Below, one piece after another: positions 35,525 to 49,900 of a stretch of 64,000 bases of DNA (position 1 is its first letter; each line of letters starts with the position of its first letter). Source of the stretch: Nannochloropsis salina CCMP1776. Its lineage: Eukaryota > Sar > Eustigmatophyceae > Eustigmatales > Monodopsidaceae. Location of the stretch: contig SDOX01000016.1 in NCBI GenBank assembly GCA_004565275.1, positions 1,009,292 to 1,073,291 of the forward strand, in the 5' to 3' direction. Made by a program: the position numbers and the translations under genes. The notes beneath the pieces were generated by a model. It searched no databases, was not told the DNA's origin, and was given only the letters and a program-made list of their open reading frames with translations.

Positions 35525-38488
35525 CTGTGAAAAAGCTTCCAATGATTGGTGGTCGTGAAATATTTTTTTAGCTTGGACGCACAATCAATAGTAACAAGCA
35601 AAGGCTAGGTGACTAAGGAGGAAGGGCAGAACGTGCGAACAGACAGCTGTAGAGATTGCATGGTTCACGAAGTCTCCAGTATTTGAAAATCCTTGATACT
35701 GTCTACATCCGCTTCGACAGGCAGCAATTGAGTTGGTGATTAGGCTTAGGGATAAGAAGGTCAGGCGTGCATATGTGCAGCACATGCCATAGTAAATGGA
35801 CCCAAAAAAGATGGTAAAGTGTAGCAATCTACCCGCATTTGTCATCGAGGGTTTCTTATGAAAAGCACACCCTTGTTACAGTCGCTGCAAGCAGCTATGA
35901 TCTCTAGGGACGTGCTTTCGCACGCACTGGAACCTTGATGCCTACCTCTCAAAATACGCCTGACAGGCATATCATCACGTGCCATTCTCTGACACAAAAC
36001 CCTCGGACGGGTGCGGAAGTTCTAACTCCCCGAAATTCGGAAAAAATCCGAGCGTCGCTTTTGATGTGCAGTTTCTGCCATAGAAATGAAAATGATTTTG
36101 CTTTTAAGAAGCGTTCGGCTAGTGTTGAAAGACACTGTTTGTCGTAAATGTGGGAATGATGTTTCTCAAGAGGTCACGAGGAATCAATGGAAAGAATGCG
36201 ACTACTATTGTAAGGCACTAGCTATCGTAAAGGCGAGAACGATTTTTTAAAGAGGAATCAGTGGGAAGAGTGTGGGATGTTGCTAATGAGTAACGAGGAG
36301 CAGATCTGTATGACAGTCGCTGCTAGCGGCTATGGTCTCTAGGACGGGACGTCATTTTACACGCACTGTAACCTTGATGCCTAGAGCCCTCCTTTGAATT
36401 ATGTTTGAGGACAGGCGTGCCATCATATGCTTACTTTCCGACCAGCAAACAAGGACGGGCGCGAAAAGTCCGTTTTTCCGATGGTAGGTCTCCGGGCGTC
36501 GCGGTTAAAATGTGCAGTGTCTGTCAAAGAATTCGCACCGATCTTACTCGAGAGAAGTAAAGTGGAAATACGCGGCAAATATTGGAAAAACCTCTATGTC
36601 TTTTTTATAGTAGAGCGCTGTTTCCTAAGTGGAATCGATGGTGAGAGGACATCTGGTGTTTGAAAGCACAGTGTCTTCATAAAGCAATAACGAGATTTCT
36701 CGTGGGAAATCAGAAGGAAGAGCGCGGCTACCATCCGCCAGCTGAAGGCGACGGGCCATCCGACTGAAGGGAAAGGTACCTTTTTCCCCTGGAGAAATGG
36801 GGTAATCACATATTTCCCCTCCGACGGGAAATCTTCTGCCTCACCTTCCCTGCGACTACCGTCAACCGAGGAGTGCTGCTTCAGTGAATGCGACGGAGGG
36901 CATAAGAGGGCGGGCATCATGTCAACTCGCCATCGGACTTTATCGACCCTGTCGGCAATACGCACGCACGCATGTCACAGAAGAAGCAACCGTGACGGAA
37001 GGCGAGTGCATACATCATTTGTTATTCTGTCTCTTAGACTATACTGCTGAGCTCACGCGAGGTAGTCACTGACATTTCACAGTTATCTACGTCGCCTCCA
37101 AAAGCATGCTGCTGGTTCCGCTCTGAGGGAAAAGCAGTCTGACTTCATCTTATAACATCGGTGACAAGTCTCGTCGCCATATTTGAGCCTACAAAGCTGT
37201 AAGGCGAAAATTCGAACGCACTCCCGAAGTGTTTCTGAAAATGATGTTGCTCGATAGACCGTGAAGCCCTCCTAAGTTGGGCGCTAAATTGTACTTTCAA
37301 CAACATCATAATCTGCGTTCAAATAAAATGGCCGAGCAACTTAACTTTAGCAAGGTCTTGAGGACACATAATCCTTGTTATGCTCGATGATACCAACATT
37401 CTGATTGAAGGTGGTATGCTCAGAACTCGATTTGCTTCGATATGAAAAGGGAGGCCATGAGGGTTTATCCGTTTTTTGTGCTCTTCAGGCGTAAGAAATG
37501 TGTAGTATCTAAGGGTTTTCCGCATATATGTTGTCCATCACAAGAAACGAGGCATCGTTATTTCGTGAGTGTAAAGGACATCACTTAGATGTCTTCCCTC
37601 CATTTCTTCCTCGTTCATGTTGTGGAGGTGCCTGCTAAGCTCTGGGCAAGTATTTCTGTTTTACCCGAAGTCGGGCTTTATGAAGAGAAGATGGAACTCC
37701 TCGCCTTTTTCGCCTGATATGTACAGGTTTTTCAGGCTATGAGGCATAAAGAGCAGTCAAATGTACTGCTCAGGAAAATCAGACGCATTTATCTCGTAAA
37801 ATGAGGAGAATCTGGATACGGACAAGGACACGAAGTGCCTGCATATGCTTGTTGCCACCGATTGAGGGTGCATGCCGCGTTCTTCTTCGACATGTGGCGT
37901 CCGTTCGAAATCAACGATCTCATCGCATTAATAAAAGTTGACCGTCTGGCTTGATTTAAGCTGAAAGTTTGTCAAGGATACTGGCGCATGACAGGAGATT
38001 CGTTCCTTAATTTCAGGATCCTTTTACACTAAATTTTTAACTGACAATTTAATACGATATGATCACGGCACACATTCCACGATTTACTATCGCGTCACGG
38101 GGTCGACTTTGATCTAATAAGACGTGTAAAAGAAAACAAATCGCCGAAGCCAAGAAGCGACAGACAAGAATGCGTTCAAATCACATCGAGGTGTACGAGC
38201 CTGTTTTAGCAACTAGTTGCGAACCTACGATCATCGCCGTCTGAATACTCTGAAGTTCGGAAGTTTTGAGTGATTTTTGGGGAGAGTACACGTCTGCGTC
38301 ACCGCTCTCATAAAATATCAGCGTCGATTCTCGATGGTCAAGTTTCCTTGCCGTTCTCATGGAACTCCCACACATGCAAGACACATATCACACATACATT
38401 GCAAGCAACAATACTCACGCTTCACCGTAATCACGCTGTCATCGACACCAAAGCCTGCCTCCCTCCATCCTTCCTCTTCGATTTTCGG
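35525..38488. other. Gene-poor 3-kb stretch
   Basis: No gene can be supported over nearly 3 kb, unusually long for this window. Stops are frequent in all frames and no splice-linked coding is apparent. It includes a degenerate direct duplication (35878-36740, listed separately). Possibilities are old transposon remains, a long non-coding RNA or a long regulatory region; nothing decides between them. Confidence 0.5.
35878..36740. repeat. Degenerate ~435-bp direct duplication
   Basis: Two diverged copies start with ACAGTCGCTGC at 35878 and 36313. Shared blocks in the same order include GC(A/G)GCTATG(A/G)TCTCTAGG, CACGCACTG(G/T)AACCTTGATGCC, ACAGGC(A/G)TGCCATC-like and GACGGG(T/C)GCG(G/A)AA, GAGCGTCGC-like and ATGTGCAGT(T/G)TCTG. 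Each ends in an A-rich block with GGAATCAxxGGAAGAxxG. There is no coding potential in either copy. Confidence 0.6.
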
Positions 38489-39951
<1,463 letters not shown>

Positions 39952-40758
39952 TTCTTCGCTAGGACGTAGTTTATGCCTATTGACTGTGCAATGCCTAAAT
40001 TTTGGGTACAAATGCAATGCAATAGATAAGAATGGTCTGTCCAGAATAAGGAGATAGGAACTAAAACGACGAAATAGTAGGTCGTGGTACGCATTTTTGC
40101 TTGCATTTTGCTGGCGTCGGGCTTGGAATCGCTCTTCAGACTCTCGCGTGGGGACAGGCGAGCCAGGAAAGCCTTCAGATCCCACGGTGCCGCGAAATGT
40201 CCAAAGGACGATGAGGCGCGTGACAATCGCAAGGACGCTTTCTTCCACAACGCTGCGGTGTGTTTGCAGGCAGGCTGGACAATCCTGGAGGCGGTTTGTG
40301 GACGTGTCTGGTGATGCTGCGGCTCGGCGAGGGGAGACGCGAAGCAGCGACGTCGTCGACTGGGAAGGGGAAATGAGATATTACGCATGTTGGACGGAGG
40401 AGATGAGGGAAGACATGTCTTCACATGGTTATGCCTACCACTCAGTGTCGCGTCTTTCTTCCCTGTGGCCGGGATGGAGTTTGGGGTGGAAGTCTCTGTC
40501 GTGAATCGGGGCCACGGTCATTGTATTCATGGCCGAAGCACATGAGGCATCCCCGTTATCACGTGGTTACCTGCCTCCCTTTCTATCCGACCTCCGGCTC
40601 CTCAATTGGTGCATGCCTCATGGCGCGACAGACACCGGCTTGGTTACACACTAGGTACTCACACCGATGTCAAGCCCTCTGCATTGTCGAATCCCCTCAT
40701 GCTATTTATTTCCCTGCTTGCACTCTCAGGCCTCGGTTCGCGGTAACGAGCCTTCATC
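39952..40758. other. Divergent region between FabG and SF3B6
   Basis: 807 bases between outward-facing start codons, presumably a shared promoter region. Open frames across it are not supported by any family. No clear TATA box noticed. Confidence 0.45.
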
Positions 40759-41356
40759 ATGGCCGATGCCGCCAACTTTCGGCTGCGGAACCGTCTCTCT
40801 CCAGACGTGACCCGCGTGCTGTATGTTCGTAACCTTCCCTTCAAGCTTTCCTCCGAGGAACTTTACGACATTTTTGGCAAATATGGACCGATAAGACAGG
40901 TAATGCCTGGGAGGCGATCGGAAAGAGATTTGAAGTGCTTTAAGTACAGATCTCTCATCTCATTCCCACCTTTTAATATGTCTGGGGATGATATTACGCT
41001 GCGTCCCCCCCGTTTACATGATGGAGATGCTGGATGCAACCTTGCAATTTTTCCTTTCTTTCAAAGAAACGGAAAGACAGCCATGGTAGACCGCTCTCAT
41101 GTTCCTCACGCCCCACGGACAGATCCGCGTTGGAGCCGCCAACGAAAATCGAGGGAAGGCTTTCGTCATTTACGAAGATATCTACGACGCCAAGGACGCA
41201 CTTGAGCACTTGAATGGCTTCAATGTCTGCGGTCGGTACCTGGTGGTCCTCTACTTTCACCCTGAGAAGGAGCAGAAACGAATGAACCTGGAGAAGCAGC
41301 GGAAGGAGGTGGAGGAGCTGAGGAAAATGGTGGACGCTGGGAGGAAGGGGACATGA
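40759..41356 (+). CDS. SF3B6: Splicing factor SF3B6 (SF3b14/p14)
   Basis: Two exons, 40759-40899 and 41123-41356, give 124 residues; human SF3B6 has 125. The protein is a small RRM subunit of the U2 snRNP SF3b complex that binds SF3B1 and lies near the branch-point adenosine in the nucleus. RNP2 is VLYVRNLP and RNP1 GKAFVIYE. The blocks EELYDIFGKYGPIRQ, YEDIYDAK and GFNVCGRYLVVLY are nearly the same as in animals. The C-terminal helix is rich in Lys/Glu. The intron (40900-41122) falls in the RRM directly after PIRQ. It ends 337 bases from the converging cyclophilin stop. Confidence 0.96.
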
Positions 41357-41645
41357 CGGGGGGATGACACGGGTGTACATGGAGGCAAATAAGGCTGCTA
41401 ACGAAATAAAGGAAAGCAGGACCAAGACCTCGCCCCGCTTGAGAGCCTGCCGGCTTCTTCTGACAGGATTCATTCCTGTCCAGGATTTTGGAATGATTGT
41501 CTCCCTTATTGTGTCCCTTCTTGCTCCACACATTAGTGAGGTCAAGCTTCGCGTCCGTCACACTGTCGATGCAGTGCAGGTGACGCACCACCCTTTGCTT
41601 TCCTTTCCCAGATCCGCTTTATCTACTGACACTAGGTCTGAACGC

Positions 41646-41664
41646 CCCCCCCTCCCCCCCCCCT
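41646..41664. repeat. Poly-C tract between convergent genes
   Basis: A C-rich run broken by one T lies between the SF3B6 and cyclophilin stops. It could affect 3'-end formation on either strand or be a sequencing-difficult site; no function is shown. Confidence 0.7.
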
Positions 41665-41693
41665 GAATCAATGCCCACGCTCATCCCGCCCCT

Positions 41694-42917
41694 CTACTTG
41701 AGCTCTCCCGAGTCCACGATCACCACTTTCTTGCTCGGCGTTCCCCGGGGGGACCCCACCGCCTCCACCTTCCGCACCACGTCCATGCCCTCCGTGACCC
41801 GTCCGAAGACCGTGTGCCGGCCATCCAGCCTGTCGCCAGGACCAAGGAGAAGGGGGCCACGAGGGGAAGGGGGGGTATATGCCATTCTCAGAACGGGAAA
41901 AGGCAGCAAGAGGGGAGGGAGGCGATGAGAACCGCCCGATACGTACCAAGGAGTCTCGACGGTGGTGATGAAGAACTGGGAGCCGTTCGTGTTGGGACCG
42001 GCATTGGCCATGGAAAGGAGCCCGACGCCCTTGTGTTTGAGCGTAAAGTTCTCGTCCGGGACTGTGGTATAGGGATGGGTAGTCCGAGGAGAGGAAGGAA
42101 ACAGGAAAGGGGGAGGAGACGGAGGGCCATGAACGAGCTTCAACCGCGCTATCCTAGAGCGAGAAAGACTCTTCCAAATGCTTCGCGGTGGATCCAATTC
42201 CGTGTTCTGTGTGACGTACAGGTTCGGCCGTAGATGGACTGGCCACCGGTGCCATCTCCTCGGGTGATGTCTCCACCTTGGAGCATGAAGTCCGGGATGA
42301 TTCGGTGGAAGGCAGACCCCTTGTACGTGAAACCAGCCTCACCGGTGGCGATCTGCCGAAAATTTTCTGCCGGGTGAACAGGGAGGGGACATCAGCCTAC
42401 AACCAGTGACCTGTACGGCGGAGAGGTCCCGCAGAAACTCACCCGCAGTTTTGGGAGCCACGTCGGCCGCGAGCTCCATGGTGATACGACCAGCTTTCTC
42501 GCCCCCGATTTCAACGTCGAAATACACCTTTACTCGAGAAAGTCATGCAGGAGACGACACACAATTGAAATTATATATGCATGTTCAAATCGAAGCTTTC
42601 TGGCAGGAGATTCCAACTTTTAAGTAGCTTAGTCAGACTGTTTGGAAAGGGGAAACAACAAGGCAGCGCCGAGTATCTTCGCGTTTCTTTTGGATTTCCC
42701 AACCTCCGCTCACCTGAGGGTTGGCCGCCATGGCCAGGCTACGGGAAAGCATCATACGATGGCCTGCGGCATGGGCGGGTGCACGCGCAACCGAGGGTCC
42801 CACGCGCTGGAAGGCTAAGGAGGAAATACGCGGTAACATGAAGGCAGATGCGCTGTAGCTGGAAAGCACGAGACAAGCGACGAGGGTTAAAAAAGACGTG
42901 GAGGAAGATCGGCTCAT
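41694..42917 (-). CDS. Plastid-targeted cyclophilin, peptidyl-prolyl isomerase
   Basis: Five exons: 42917-42714, 42527-42443, 42366-42220, 42061-41947, 41829-41694, giving 228 residues. Cyclophilins catalyse cis-trans isomerisation of peptidyl-prolyl bonds and assist folding. The core is complete: [14 protein letters not shown] with the catalytic Arg, [18 protein letters not shown], and the cyclosporin-site Trp in [21 protein letters not shown] and [18 protein letters not shown] are family blocks that confirm three of the splice joins. The N-terminus [20 protein letters not shown] is a signal peptide followed by SASAF, the ASAF cleavage motif of secondary red plastids, then a basic Ser/Ala-rich transit region. 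This predicts stroma or thylakoid lumen; the sequence does not decide which. Confidence 0.95.
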
Positions 42918-43993
42918 TCCTGTCAGACAGATGGAAGACGGAAAGCGTGAGGTATTGATGGCTCGACTTCTGATGCGTGGAGGTGTTCACTGATGCCTAA
43001 GACGCGAGAGGATTCTTCTGCGGTGGTGGAGGGCTCGCTTGAGCAGCATCAACGAGGAGAGGGCGTCTGGCCGCCTCGGCGAGCAGGGAAATGCAGCACC
43101 GTGGTACTCACGGACCACGCACTACTGAGGCGCCTTGCCAGCACATTGATACGCAATTAAAATGTCTGAGGGAGCTTTTCATTTGATCCATCGATCAATT
43201 CAGGTCAAATGTGTATTCCTTTCTTTCAGGCCAAATTTTGGTTCCTTTCAATGGCGTGCTGAACAGAGCAGACAGTAACCACGGGTATTTTCGCGCTATG
43301 TGTGGATATTCGAGACGAGATCTTCATCGGCTTAACAACATGCAAGCTTTATCATCACCAAGAGAAAAACAAGGACGCTTTAGGCCAGTTGTGAGCCACA
43401 AAATTTTATGTTCATGGCATCACCTGATGCTTTAGCAGGAGGTTATATGATGGGGAAGTCGGTTTAAGGGAGATTTGGCGCAGCATTCTATTCTGATACT
43501 TGCCTACGGACCCATAATACCTTATAACTGAAGAAAACGGGCACAGATAGTGCAGAAAATGTTGCACACGGTTCCCGCACGCATGCATGGATAGTTTAGA
43601 GGTCTAATTTGGTGTAAGAGGGGGGTCCTTGCTCAACGTGTCTCCAAGATAGCAACAGTGAGGCTTTAAATGAATGGTCCAGCCATCCACTTTTGCGAAA
43701 CAGGCAGACAAATCTCGATTGCTGGGCCTCATTGTGGTCGAGTAACAGACTACAGTGCCTTTATATTACCACACCAAACCTTCAGAAATACACGCAGTTG
43801 TGCAAGCGCAGATGTTGAAAGTGGCTTAGCTGTACACATATTGGAGAGCTATGAAATAAAAAGGGCCTAAAGAATCATTGTTTGCATGTATTGCGATTGC
43901 ACCTTTTGCGACTTTGCATTTGCTTTCTGTACATCAACCACTTTGAACAGCTGCTTCTCTACATTGTCACCAGTTTACCAGTATCATCGCCTT
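42918..43993. other. Intergenic between cyclophilin and ATM
   Basis: 1.08 kb upstream of the cyclophilin start and downstream of the ATM stop. No supported gene; open frames are short and family-less. It likely holds the cyclophilin promoter and the ATM 3' UTR. Confidence 0.45.
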
Positions 43994-46900
43994 TCACAAC
44001 CATGGGCTCCACCCCACAAAGATACGGCACAAGTTATCCGGATCCGTTGCTTGCGAAATAAGGTACTTGACGTGACCCTCGGTACTCATTGCATCCCCTC
44101 CCGGGTCTTCGTATCCCTTGAGTTTCTGCCGAATGCGCAGCAAGGCTCGCTCTGCGTCGCTGTTGGGCCGCATCGTCTCGCATGCTTTCCGCTCTTCAAA
44201 GCCCAGCACCTTGTGGGCCGCGCCGCGACGACGGCGTCCACTTCCTTCCTCCTCCTCCTCCTCCTCCTCGTCTCCCCCCCTTACACAGTTCGCTTTGCCC
44301 GATACCGCCGAGACGCCCGCACGTGCCTCCTCACCACCTTCCTTGGCCAATACGCCAGGCATACCCGCACGTATCCAGCTATGTAGAGGGTCGTGGACAC
44401 AGACTTCCAATATAGTCAGTAACGACGGGGCATGCTGGCGCAGCACTGCCATTGTCGTGTTGCAGCATTGGCGGAAGACACCTTCGGTGCCCGTCACCCC
44501 CATGGCGTCCACCAAGTCACGCGTTAAGCGAAAGGGCACCGTCTCTGGTTGTGGTAGGACCTTGCCTTGCTCAAAGGTGTAGCCGAAGTCAATGTGCACG
44601 AGACCTGCCGTGGCCTGATCCACGAGGATGTTGCTGGCGTGTCTGTCCCCGATCCCCAACACGTAGCCGACGATCGAGCTCACCGCCACAGAGCGGGTGT
44701 AATACAAGCGCTTTCTGTACCAGACCGCCGGGTCTGGGAAGCTTTCGAGGAAGAAAAAACGGAAGGCAGGATGAAAATTCTCAGTGATGGTCTGATAGGC
44801 GTCTCGCCGCTCCTCACTTGTCCGAGCTGTTCGCAGGAGCTCCCGGCACTCCCGAGAGCTGAAGTCATTGTCCCCATTGTAGCGCTCATGCAGACCCAAA
44901 GAATTGTCTGATGATGCGACCAGCAGCCCGCCCAGCGTTTTGGTGTCCTCCACAAACTCGAGCGCGCCGCACTCAGGCGTCATGGGCACTACCCGGTAGG
45001 TGCGGATATGCAGGGCGCGGCGCCGGGCCCGAGGGTCCCTATAAAGGAGAGTGTTCATCATTTCAAAGACCTGCATCATGATAGCGTCCGAGCGCACGTC
45101 ATCCGCTTTCAAAACCTGCCTGTACCGCCGGCCGTCAGTGCCCAGACAAGCAATTATCAAAGGTCGGCTTAGTCCGGATTCGGCGAGAGCAAAGCGGGAT
45201 TCAAAGCGCTCCACACGCACCACATGCGTTGAACACCCCCATGCCTGATCCTCAGCGTCATACCTCGCCATCGGGTCCAACGGCGGTGATTTGGTCAAGA
45301 CGGCAGGTAAGGCGGCCAAGGTGACGCCGCTGCTCGAAGCCCCGCTTCCAGGACCTTCGGCGCCACGTCGCAGAATGTCCGGAAAATTTCGGAGAACGGC
45401 CGGCTCGGCGGTAAGGGACACAAAAGACAGGTTCCGGGACTGCTTCATCTCCGGCGTGCGCTTGATCGACGCCAATTTGATGTACCCGTCAAGAAGTTTT
45501 TCTGTGTTGGTGACGAGAGCTGCCAAGACGGGGCAACCACTAGACAGCAAGCGATTCAAGATTCCTTGGGCTGCTTGGACCTTCTCTTCCAGGTGCGCCA
45601 TACGATTGTAGGTTTCTCGGGCTGCAGCCGAATTGAGCGTCTTCCCGTGCCGAAGAGCGAAAAGCTGGAGCAGGGTATGGTGGGGGTGTTCTTTGCAAGT
45701 TCGGAAAACTAGCAATTCCACAGCGCTGCTGAATTCACGAGTACCCGAGCCCAATCGCGATAAAATCTGATATATCAATGGTACAACCTTGTAAGTGGGA
45801 ATCTCTAAAACCAGCTTGGCAAGCTCTGCATTCACGACAAGGCTTCCCGCATTGACTGGATCGAACCAAAGCGCTACCACCTTGAAGATGGGTCCCAAGT
45901 CATCATCATCTCCACATCCCGAGCCATCTTCCTCTTCGTGCTCTTTTGCCTCCGAGTCGCTCGCTAGGACAGGACGACCTTCGCAACTGTTCCTTGTAGT
46001 TTCCCGCCGGTGCCTACCTCCCACCAAACCGTCAAAGCACAGTGCTTGTCTGAAATGCTTCAACGCATCAAGAAGGATTCCAGATAAAGAGTCAACCTGT
46101 GCCTTATAATCGGCTTCGTCCAGCGCTAACTCTTTCTTTAAGCTTCCAATTCGCCGTCTGAGTTCATTGCGTTTCGGATCTTTTTCGCTAACCCCTTCGA
46201 ATTCCCGTTGCCTGACTTCAAGCTCCACTTTACGCTGCTGCAGTAGCTCTGCCTGTCGTACCATTTCGTCAGATTTCAGACGTTCAGAGCGACGTTGATA
46301 CAAGTCAGTGAGAAAATTAGCTAGTGTCAAATGAGCCTGTCGACGCTGCGCGGGCGTGCCTCCATCTGCACTAGCTCGATCTACGGCGGGCCGTAAATGT
46401 CCGTCGATAATACGTTGCGTGCTTTCGGATCGGGCTATCGCCATCCACCGCCCCGCTAGTTGTCGAGCCTGAACCTCCAATCCGCGTACCCTGGCATCAT
46501 CTGAACATTTTTCAGAGACGTCTCGGTCCAAAGTCTCCAAGGCAGGTGCCAGAGCTGTCACAGTTTGGATGGCAAGGTCTCCTTTCCCGTTTGCCCAGAG
46601 GATACGGGCTTGTTCAAGCTTGCAGACGCAGCGGTCCACTGTCAATACTCCATTCGGGCGAGCACCAGGGGCAAGTAGAAGGCTCTCCACTCTGTCCATC
46701 ACACTCGCCGCGATGGTCAAATTTCCTGCCGCACGCGCAGCTGCGGCTATACCTTGTGCATGACGCACAAGCGCTTGACGACAATCTAAGGGCGGACAAA
46801 GCGCTCGAATCAGCACTTCTTGTACGGCCAGCACCGGTTCGGCAAGCTCGAAGTCATCCTCAATTGCACCGTGCGACCGTGCCTGCCATATATCTATCAA

Positions 46901-49900
46901 CGCGCGCCCTTTATCTCTGCTATAAATGCCAGAATAGGAGGATGTGGCATTTTTATCGTAAGCCATAGCATTGTGATCTTCTTGCCCCGATAGCTGCTGC
47001 AGACTGACGGCGTGCAGATCTCTCGCATGATAACTTTTAGCCATTCTGCCGGTAAAAACTGCTCGCAGGGCTGCCACCTCTTCCATCTCCTGTAGCGACT
47101 GTAAACGGGCTAAGACAGGCGACAGGAAGCGACTAGGTTCTGAGGCTACCTCCTCAGCCAAGCAACTAAGCAATCCTAGACGCGCTGCCCGCAGGTTTTG
47201 TGAGAGAACTGCATTGTCTCCGGCCGCTAAGGCTCGCAGCCCCGCATGAATATGCTCATGATAGCGGTGTCGTCCTAGAAGACTCAGAGACGGCCCACCC
47301 GCTAGGTCTTCCGCAGCACTGCCCTCTTGATGCCAAGCTTTGATTGATTGATCGTCATCAAGGCTCAGAGGCAGGGCTGTATTCCCAAAATTGTGTGCTG
47401 TAGTAGCCAGTAAGGATGGTTGATACCGAGCCACACATACATTTGGACCCCAAAGGGCTGATGAGTAGGACCGATTATAATTCGCGATAGGGAATTGTTG
47501 CCATCGACAGGCCCGCCATGAGGTTTCAAATTCCAACTCCCGCAAAGCTGCTTCATGACCGATGTCCGTACGCGTCTTCAGCCCAGCCAAATATGTATCC
47601 AGAACATGGCCTAAATCCAGTTTCTGCAGAGCAATCGCCGATCCCGCAGAGATTCCAGTATCTTTGCTAGCATTCGGCGGATAATACGAACAGGAAGTGG
47701 AGCTATGGGACGCTCTGCTAGCATTTTGTCCTTGCCAACGCTGAAGAAGGCAGTCATGCTCTGCCAAAGCTTGGCGCCAATCAGGGCTTTCCTGAGCAGC
47801 TACCGCTCGCATCCTCCCTTCAAGGCCAGTACCTGCTTGTACACCATCTGCTCCATCAGGCTCCGCGAGACGACCCGATATACGAAGGAGAAGGGATTCG
47901 ACTTCCCCGACCTCACCCAATAATAGAGTGGATTTGTCCTGCTTTCCATAACCTTTTTTGCCTCTGCTAATGCTGATATCTCTGCTTGTACGGTCCATGG
48001 AGCGACTGTAGTCTTGTGTTCTGTCCGTCCCATCGTGTGCTCCTTCATGAATTCCTGAGTAACGGGCCTGAAGCTGATCGTGCTGTCGTTCGTCCTCCAC
48101 GTGAAGCTCCAAATAAAGTGTCGCTGCAGTCAGCGCACCACATCGAATCGCCGCTCGCGCTATTTCCAGCTTGTTCAACCCCAAGCCCATCATGCCCCCC
48201 ACAGCTGCAACAGCCTCGTGTGCTTCGAGATGAGGAGGAGAAGGACTGGTGCGTTCAGTGCTTTTGCGCCGAACCGATCTGCCGACAACGGGAGAAGAAG
48301 GAAAGCGTACCTGCAAAGCTTCATGGATGCTTTGCATACGAAGGAAAGTCAGCGCGCTAATTAAGGCTTGCGATGGACGGGGGTTTGCTCGGGAAAGGCA
48401 CAATCGAAGGCATCGCGTCAGCTGCTGACAGACCCATTCGCGTGTCATTTTTTTCTCGTCCTCTCCTTGCTGCTGCTGATCTACCCTCTCGCGCCTATTG
48501 AATGACTGTCTTGCCTGCACTGCTGTCAATGAGCAATCTCTTTCCAGTCGCAAGAGACAGAATAATGCAACGGGCAACAATACCTCTGCCAGCACCGGCT
48601 GACTTCGACAGGTTCCACTACACTGGATCAAAAATCGGCGCACTATAGTCAACTCACTCTCGTCCTGTTCGCAATTGTCGAGGTGATTCTCGATTTTACG
48701 CCCGGACGCTCGAACCATAACTTCCTGTGCGAGCGTCCAAACTAGCTGTGTGATCCAGTCCTCGTACGGTAGCCGACGAGGGTCCCAAATCCGTTGACTG
48801 CACCACTTGTTGTTAGCACGCGGAAAATTTGCATCAACTGGACGCATAGCATTGGGAAAGAGAGTTTGAAGCCGTTTTTTGCTTGACGACACCAAATACG
48901 ACGCTGCGAATGGTTCTCTTTGCCCTACATCGCACCGGTACGATGCCTCCGTGTCGCGAATGCGACGCTTGGTGGAAGACCGTTCGAACGACTGCAACAA
49001 TGCCACCTCTTGCTCGTCAAAGACCGCGTCGTGCTGTCGTGACTTCCAAACCGTTTTCATCCAAGGCCGTATCTCAAAATTTTGTACAGTTCGACCAGAG
49101 TCTGCATTTAAGTCGCTGTTTTCCTTCTGGTTTTTTGTCTCGTCGTACTTATACCGAAGCAATGTGCTTCGAAGGGTTAGGACAGCAAGTTGTACAGCAT
49201 GAGCGTCCGAGCTTGTCAAAAGTCCCAACAAAACCTTTAGTGCCTTGCCCACAATAGATTCGCATGGTGTTGCGGGCAGAAGAAGTGGAGGAGGTGCAGG
49301 TAACGAAGCACCCAGGGAGCGACGGGAGGAGCCAGCGCCGAATGATCTCTTCTTCCCATTGCTTGTGCTTGTACTTTTGTTACCATGGATTTGGTCAATA
49401 TGAGTTGCAGGTACCCATAGAACCAATTCGCTGGGTGGGACTGCACCGAGAGCTCCCAAGACACGGGCAGCCTCTAGTCGAATGGATATTTCCTCCTTGC
49501 CACTGCCACCGGACCTGTGCAAGGCTCCTGATAAATCTGACATTCCACCAAGGGACCTTTTCTCCCATTCCCGAGGTCGACACAAGCTTAGCAATGCAGG
49601 TACTAAGAGGCGGCGGACCTCTGGTCCAGGATCCAAAGGAGTCACTTGAGATGGGGAAAGATCATCTGCGGAAGTTTGGATAGGACTTAAGCGGTGCAGC
49701 AACGCTTGGAGGGCTACCAAGCGGGTAAATTGTCCCGCACGACCCTGTCCGGCACTTCGCGCCAATGTGACGGTAAAGCGCTTCGCATGAGCAATAAGCT
49801 GTCGACGTGCTTCTCCTTGGTCTATTCTGCCGCATTTTACTGTGGCACTTGTTGTAGCCCGCAATATAGCTACGCGGACTTCCTCCAGTGTCTGCTCCAA

